NCBI GenBank assembly: GCA_045615765.1
Contig: JAZLFM010000034.1
Location: 10,507 to 74,506, forward strand
Direction of reading: 5' to 3'
From: UBA1715 sp045615765
Lineage (GTDB): Bacteria; Bacteroidota; Bacteroidia; Bacteroidales; UBA1715
Length of the DNA: 64,000 bases
Positions within the stretch are counted from its first letter, which is position 1, and every line of letters begins with the position of its first letter. Made by a program: the position numbers and the translations under genes. This document shows positions 63,301 through 64,000 of this stretch, piece after piece. The notes beneath the pieces are model-generated. The model made no database searches. It was not told the origin of the DNA and saw nothing but the letters and a program-made list of their open reading frames with translations.

Positions 63301-64000
63301 CTACACAGTCTATCGTGAAACCGATGCAAAAGACGTATATGAGGAACTTGACCAAGTTCCATATTCAGAGTTGAGCGTGTATGAAGATTTGGAGGCAGAC
63401 CCGAATATCCGTGCGTGGAGATATAAGATAACGGCAACGGATGTTTGCGGTGTTGAGACAGAGATGAGCGCGCACCATAAGACAATGCATATCACGAAGA
63501 ACATGGGTATGAATAATTCATACAACTTGATATGGGATGAATATGAAGGTTTGGACTTCTCGTCATTCATAGTATACAGAAAGTATAAGGTGGGAACCAA
63601 GGACATGATGGATACAATAACGACCTTGCCATCGAATGTCACCTCATATACAGATGAGAATCCGGTTAAGCGTACGACAGGTTACTGCGTAGCGATAGTT
63701 TTGCCAGAGGAAATCAATCCAAAGACTCAGTTTATGAAGGCAGAGTCGGGACCATTCTCTCTTGCTTTGTCCAACATCGCAGAGGCAGAGAACGAAGAAA
63801 TAGATGGTCCAACAGGTTTGGAAGAAGTAGAAAATGCAGTAGTTGTATATGCAATCGGCCATACAATATATGTAAAGAATGCCGAGGGCAACGACATCAC
63901 GATTTACGACAACAACGGCCGTGTGATAACAAATCGTAACGGCGAATCCGATATGGATGTATCGTTTGAAGTCCGTTTGGATGGAACATATTTTGTGAAA
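51362..64000 (+). CDS. Giant secreted InlB-repeat surface protein, 3' end beyond the window
   Basis: At least 4,213 codons; the frame was followed in steps and no stop was seen. Signal peptide about 1-25. A jelly-roll-like domain (about 26-205) is followed by two GLUG-motif beta-helix blocks (about 273-577 and 680-973, repeats like Val-Gly-Gly-Ile-Val-Gly). About 31 InlB B-repeats occupy about 1045-3560, each 70 residues and ending Tyr-Ala-Lys-Trp. One divergent InlB repeat, an Ig-like domain (about 3630-3723), three SprB repeats (about 3727-3943), FN3-like domains and the start of a T9SS tail follow. Repeats 4 and 6 are broken by L7/L12-CTD-like insertions. It is probably a surface adhesin or scaffold; the ligand is unknown. 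Base composition rises in G+C near 61,700-62,500. Confidence 0.88.
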   Translation, partial: MNRFIKTCVATILTVLLATVQGFSGEVIVGTGTTANNTFPYSNFYKYTSTQSIYTASEIGVAAKITSIAYEVAASSSLAEQSIKIYMAHTSMNSFSSVSSALSEDELTEVYSGTLTLGSSTGWESIKLATPFVYNGSDNLVVVVTRSGNYVSSLKYKCTTVSNMSLYRQSDDFNTYADISSDVAYSTSTTRPNIKFGFTYSLPVTNGYYLINTVADLETFRTAVNSNGLKNANAKLMQNITVNEQVLDDNGDLRSDYVTAVKKIYTNGVITTTYSGTFDGNGKTIRGVCVVSSDAYMGFFGGGTSGGLSDGAVVKNLTLKDIYVEGRSLTGGLFGRISPITSTVLVDNCTIEGTIFTTGERAGGIYGGYGSHTSHATIKNCEFKGKVVGKAAYVGGICSELYGTIQNCTNSGSVEGVNNVGGIVGNAATSSAQITGCVNKGSVVALVGTVGGIAGYGGGIVNNSYNEGSVTGEEKVGGIVGQASNTISVCYNAGDVTGITQVGGIAGTSSIGATNVYNVGMITAKGGKVGGLFGEITSGSITNAYNAGVIRNDGVKTNAGSIAGVASSATMSGCYYVTDECSWLPVNNATKTGCTGISASSFAASLPSSFSSSVWAVGRYDSKVSGSYVYIDDEFAYVNRGKYHALLNVGTAPVIKSRFYNYGTAESPSWQAYTPIYTIDDLKNVANGLGKNYVIMNDIVDYSNIVNGNFTGTNSWSGLGTSAAAFTGLFAGRNCTISGLYFYNSSNMCGLFNYANNATIKDVVIADCKISPSMNYVVGGIVYEATGCTIDNCKNYSDFQSSVSIAGICYHCKAGTTISNCYNYGNILTEGNAGGICVNVYAAAYVEKCINYGNIVANTNASGIVCIGPSDSGTKGEIRYCINKGNILSKRSHAGGIGGDFSHGRPLIKNCMNTGMVEGQYVGAVGGILGYEAGGSSVAYSINVGPVEGKGLTGAIAGHNGSLGTSGNYYNNEVCKYKAVTDKDKAGNTGLGTAALSTNTLLSSLSSEYWAVRPSEIIDNKKYTYYPYLKWTGADSAVLAQVLDCYNVTLNFMGGSSSSNVTMYVATEGAKLPSAVTQTGYTFGGWYDNSNFTGSAITEITKTETGSKSYYAKWNPIVYTVSYSLYGGAINSGKVVSYTKGSVLMLPVDVSRVGYTFDGWYTSSSYTQQVTSIAPEDYGNKTFYAKWNVNTYNVTLEVNGGKNEKSIDEYTYGIGATLPDGTEITRTGYTFEGWYSNSNYAGSPITEITVDETGPKTYYAKWSVNNYSVTLNTDGGIINRGNITSYNYGFSGTLPTDVTKTGYTFAGWYEVPRADLVLSATNITGNISNALLIEKALVNASGNGVEYWREKILSLVNNIETEIVVAANADATTLNKYLKELAKTSAVYSIDYDIDALPKTGCDLILESYNESALSATVAAIIGINGCSLVEARDLVLNSPSTIIDNVSLEDIMAYKAQLEAVGATVSYINYDEVESLVSTDYGDRCYKAKWNVNTYNVVLEANGGKNENVINEYTYGIGATLPDDSEITRTGYTFGGWYLNSSFTGDMFTEISDSDYGDKIYYAKWTAKEYDVSFNANNGVINGGDFDSYTFGTYNLLPTDVTRTGYTFGGWYEVKEGEAAGASVTDVFLQSFGAAKLAVLKVVKNYTGLGLAEAKTLIEQAPVVVAEGMDVVTATTFVQEILAAGGAAVLQNQSNGVATRAIAITDYGNKEFEAKWLVNTYTVTLQANGGTINSGNITEYVYGALKSLPTNVTREGYTFAGWYANPNLDGNKYVAISSTETGDKTFYAKWNVNSYAVTLDANGGSINSGNISSYTYGVGAILPTDVTKIGFTFNGWIDDETAALATNIANNAVEAKYYTASWSQIDYTITYNANGGTSISSDTYHYEDEVTLPEPTRTGYNFLGWYNNSNLVGTAITTIEDTEYGNKEFWAKWEANTYTVTLNANSGEINSGNIASYTYDVLAILPQDVTKTGNTFGGWFDNEACTGTAVTQIVKGLTGNKAYYAKWTPKTYTVTLQTNNGTINAGNIVSYTYNVGATLPTDVTKNGYEFVGWFDNSSYEGGVVTEIAATEVGDRNFWAKWKNASYAVALNANGGSINSNNIDSYVYGAGVVLPTDVTKTGYRFLGWKDSENNDALAISATDFGNKAFTAQWAKATYTITYDANGGDIDDTYEVSYQLGDAITLPTTVTKAGNTFVAWYDNVNLIGEPVTELAATEVGDKSYFAKWQANTYTVTLDAQEGTINTGNVTAYTYGVTTSLPTNVTREGYTFTGWYTNAECTGDVVSIISSTTVGNQTYYAGWSNTAYAVTLNTNNGVISAGSVISYTHGTAVQLPTTAQIEKTGYTFAGWYDNSSCTGTAQTSIAATATGDKAFWAKWTVNTYDITLNSNEGTINSGNVTKYTYGVGATLPTDITKTGCTFAGWYTTATFTGESVDRIDEYALDAKTFYAKWTENDYYIVYETSGGVIENVGYATNYTFGTGATLPNTVSKTGFTFGGWFTNSAYEGVAVEEITATEYGKKTYYAKWNVNSYAVTFNSNDGTINSGEINSYSYGVGATLPTNVTREGYTFAGWYNNEELAGAEVKTIATNAYGEKNFWAKWLINTYTITLNANGGVINAGLVSDYEFATSTTLPTNVTRAGYEFAGWYNNSNLTGERIVAVGTDETGNKSYYAKWNVNSYAVTLNTNGGTINSGNVVAYTYSNGATLPIDVTRTGYKFAGWYTNAEFTGEAALTIGLDEIGDKAYFAKWTPNTYAVELVVNDGTIVSGNVTEYTYGVQKTLPTDVTREGYEFAGWYNNSNYDNKVVSIASTDFGNKTYYAKWNVNSYAVTLNVNEGTINSGNVASYVYGNGAILPSDVTKVGNTFGGWYTKSDFSDSQVVSIDESAIGDKVFYAKWTPNTYTVTLVVNDGTINSGNVSTYKYGEGATLPTDVTKVGYEFAGWYNNSNYDVKIASIAANDFGVKTFYAKWTVKSYAVKLNSNDGVINANNVESYTFGEGAILPTNVTKVGYEFAGWYDNVALTGSAVVEITTATSGDKEFWAKWTNANYAIAFDNNGGTINDAEYAQAYTFGTSVALPSNVTREGYTFAGWYDNVNLVGKSVSKVETTDFGNKTFYAKWSVNSYAVTLNSNGGEINNGAIAAYTFGVGAILPTDVTKSGYVFSGWYTNESLSGDAVVSIGTNVSGDQTYYAKWTNADYTIAYNNNGGTINDAEYAKAYTFGTLVALPSDITREGYTFAGWYDNVNLVGKSVSKVETTDFGNKTFYAKWNVNNYAVTLNANDGTINSGNVSFYIYGNGAILPSDVTKTGNTFGGWYTKSDFSDSQVISIDESATGDKVFYAKWTPNTYAVELVVNEGTINAGNVTGYTFGVGAALPTDVTKQGHDFAGWYNNSNYDVKVASIAANDFGNKTFYAKWNVNNYAVTLNANEGTINSGNVTNYVYGNGANLPSDVTKTGYKFDGWYNVTDSTKQVVRIDESSTGDQAFFAKWTANSYNVILVVNEGTINEGNVDSYVYGEGATLPSDVTKTGYTFDGWYSNSSYTGGSVSTIAKNDVGDKQFWAKWSINEYVVNAVAENGTVEGTGSYEYKSTATLKATANDGYEFVNWSNGSTDNKIQIVVTKDTTVTANFKEKEKVAVVGTLTIPTMKTEREAAPIDLTGLFTTTEGSEVICTASSSRPDVVAVSVVEGKLLFAVSALEGEAEITVTATLPNGEKNSVSATASVVLACNIQVAETIKNVSCYGESDAKIALNIKNAAQPYTTQWMGETATTDTIENIKAGNYTVAIVDAEGCEATKTFTVTEPDEMTMMASLKQPTCENADGAITVETTGVKYASFAWSNEATTQNISKVAKGDYKLTITNTETGCSISDTYTLTEPEAPVITVANVVATACNEANGAVTISVSEDGLIYNWSNNKQTKNLMGVRAGDYTLEVVNPETNCKASLAVTVPSIALKQPEIALVTVSQETGKNLVVWLKENTDLIDYYTVYRETDAKDVYEELDQVPYSELSVYEDLEADPNIRAWRYKITATDVCGVETEMSAHHKTMHITKNMGMNNSYNLIWDEYEGLDFSSFIVYRKYKVGTKDMMDTITTLPSNVTSYTDENPVKRTTGYCVAIVLPEEINPKTQFMKAESGPFSLALSNIAEAENEEIDGPTGLEEVENAVVVYAIGHTIYVKNAEGNDITIYDNNGRVITNRNGESDMDVSFEVRLDGTYFVK
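55295..55788 (+). other. L7/L12 C-terminal-domain-like insertion, two units, inside InlB repeat 4
   Basis: Residues about 1312-1476 of the giant protein, placed right after Ala-Gly-Trp-Tyr-Glu-Val. The second unit (from 55568) follows the ribosomal L7/L12 CTD pattern: Asp-Leu-Ile-Leu-Glu-Ser, an Ala-rich helix, Leu-Val-Glu-Ala-Arg-Asp-Leu-Val in place of Leu-Lys-Glu-Ala-Lys-Asp-Leu-Val, Asn-Ser-Pro-Ser-Thr, and Ala-Gln-Leu-Glu-Ala-Val-Gly-Ala-Thr-Val. The first unit has the same order but is more degenerate. Confidence 0.7.
56225..56449 (+). other. L7/L12 C-terminal-domain-like insertion, one unit, inside InlB repeat 6
   Basis: Residues about 1622-1696. This is the clearest copy: Ala-Ala-Lys-Leu-Ala-Val-Leu-Lys-Val-Val-Lys, then Thr-Gly-Leu-Gly-Leu-Ala-Glu-Ala-Lys-Thr-Leu-Ile-Glu, Ala-Pro-Val-Val-Val-Ala-Glu-Gly, and Leu-Ala-Ala-Gly-Gly-Ala-Ala-Val, which match the L7/L12 CTD element by element. 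The host repeat resumes at Thr-Asp-Tyr-Gly-Asn-Lys-Glu-Phe. Confidence 0.8.

Overview
The window comes from a low-GC member of the Bacteroidetes, most likely an anaerobic polysaccharide-degrading Bacteroidales. The evidence is: many -7 elements of the type TAnnTTTG just upstream of genes, several secreted proteins with type IX secretion (T9SS) C-terminal sorting domains, SprB, FIVAR-like and Listeria-Bacteroides (InlB B) repeats, meso-diaminopimelate dehydrogenase, and a biotin-dependent methylmalonyl-CoA/propionyl-CoA carboxyltransferase cluster typical of propionate formers. No rRNA, CRISPR array, integrase, transposase or SusC/SusD pair was seen.

Layout. 1-22,000 is mostly ordinary chromosome: two small lipoproteins, a small HTH protein, an AspT/YidE-type transporter divergent from a LysR regulator, dgt, a TPR-CAP secreted protein coupled to rnhB, mrp, prmC, ribD, parC, a four-gene operon (carboxyltransferase, small epsilon-like protein, biotin carrier, FAD oxidoreductase), purU-yebC, a phosphoesterase, an acetyltransferase, a solitary zeta-toxin-like kinase and a small sigma-70 factor. 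21,573-22,895 has no gene. It holds two divergent inverted copies of a non-coding repeat and leads to a tRNA-Ser(UGA). 23,283-26,613 holds an NSS-family sodium symporter with a 33-residue companion peptide too small for usual gene callers, a nitroreductase and an SPFH protein.

26,700-51,043 is a carbohydrate-degradation region. It has three consecutive secreted GH8 paralogues with T9SS tails, then birA, a TlpA-like thioredoxin, ddh and a secreted beta-sandwich protein. A 2,534-residue multi-enzyme follows, combining a CE4 deacetylase, a second type of GH8 and a GH26 mannanase with binding modules, eight InlB B-repeats and seven helical modules. After panE, thrC and ruvC comes a GH43 enzyme without a signal peptide. 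Together these suggest extracellular attack on beta-glucan, xylan or mannan, with trimming of oligosaccharides inside the cell. The link to one particular substrate is inference.

51,362 to the window end is one open frame of at least 4,213 codons. It encodes a secreted surface protein with two GLUG-type beta-helix blocks, about 31 InlB B-repeats, three SprB repeats, FN3-like domains and the start of a sorting domain. The most unusual observation is that two of its InlB repeats are interrupted, after the same Gly-Trp-Tyr-Glu-Val motif, by sequences resembling the C-terminal domain of ribosomal protein L7/L12. One insertion carries two such units and the other carries one. I know of no described role for such domains in a surface protein.
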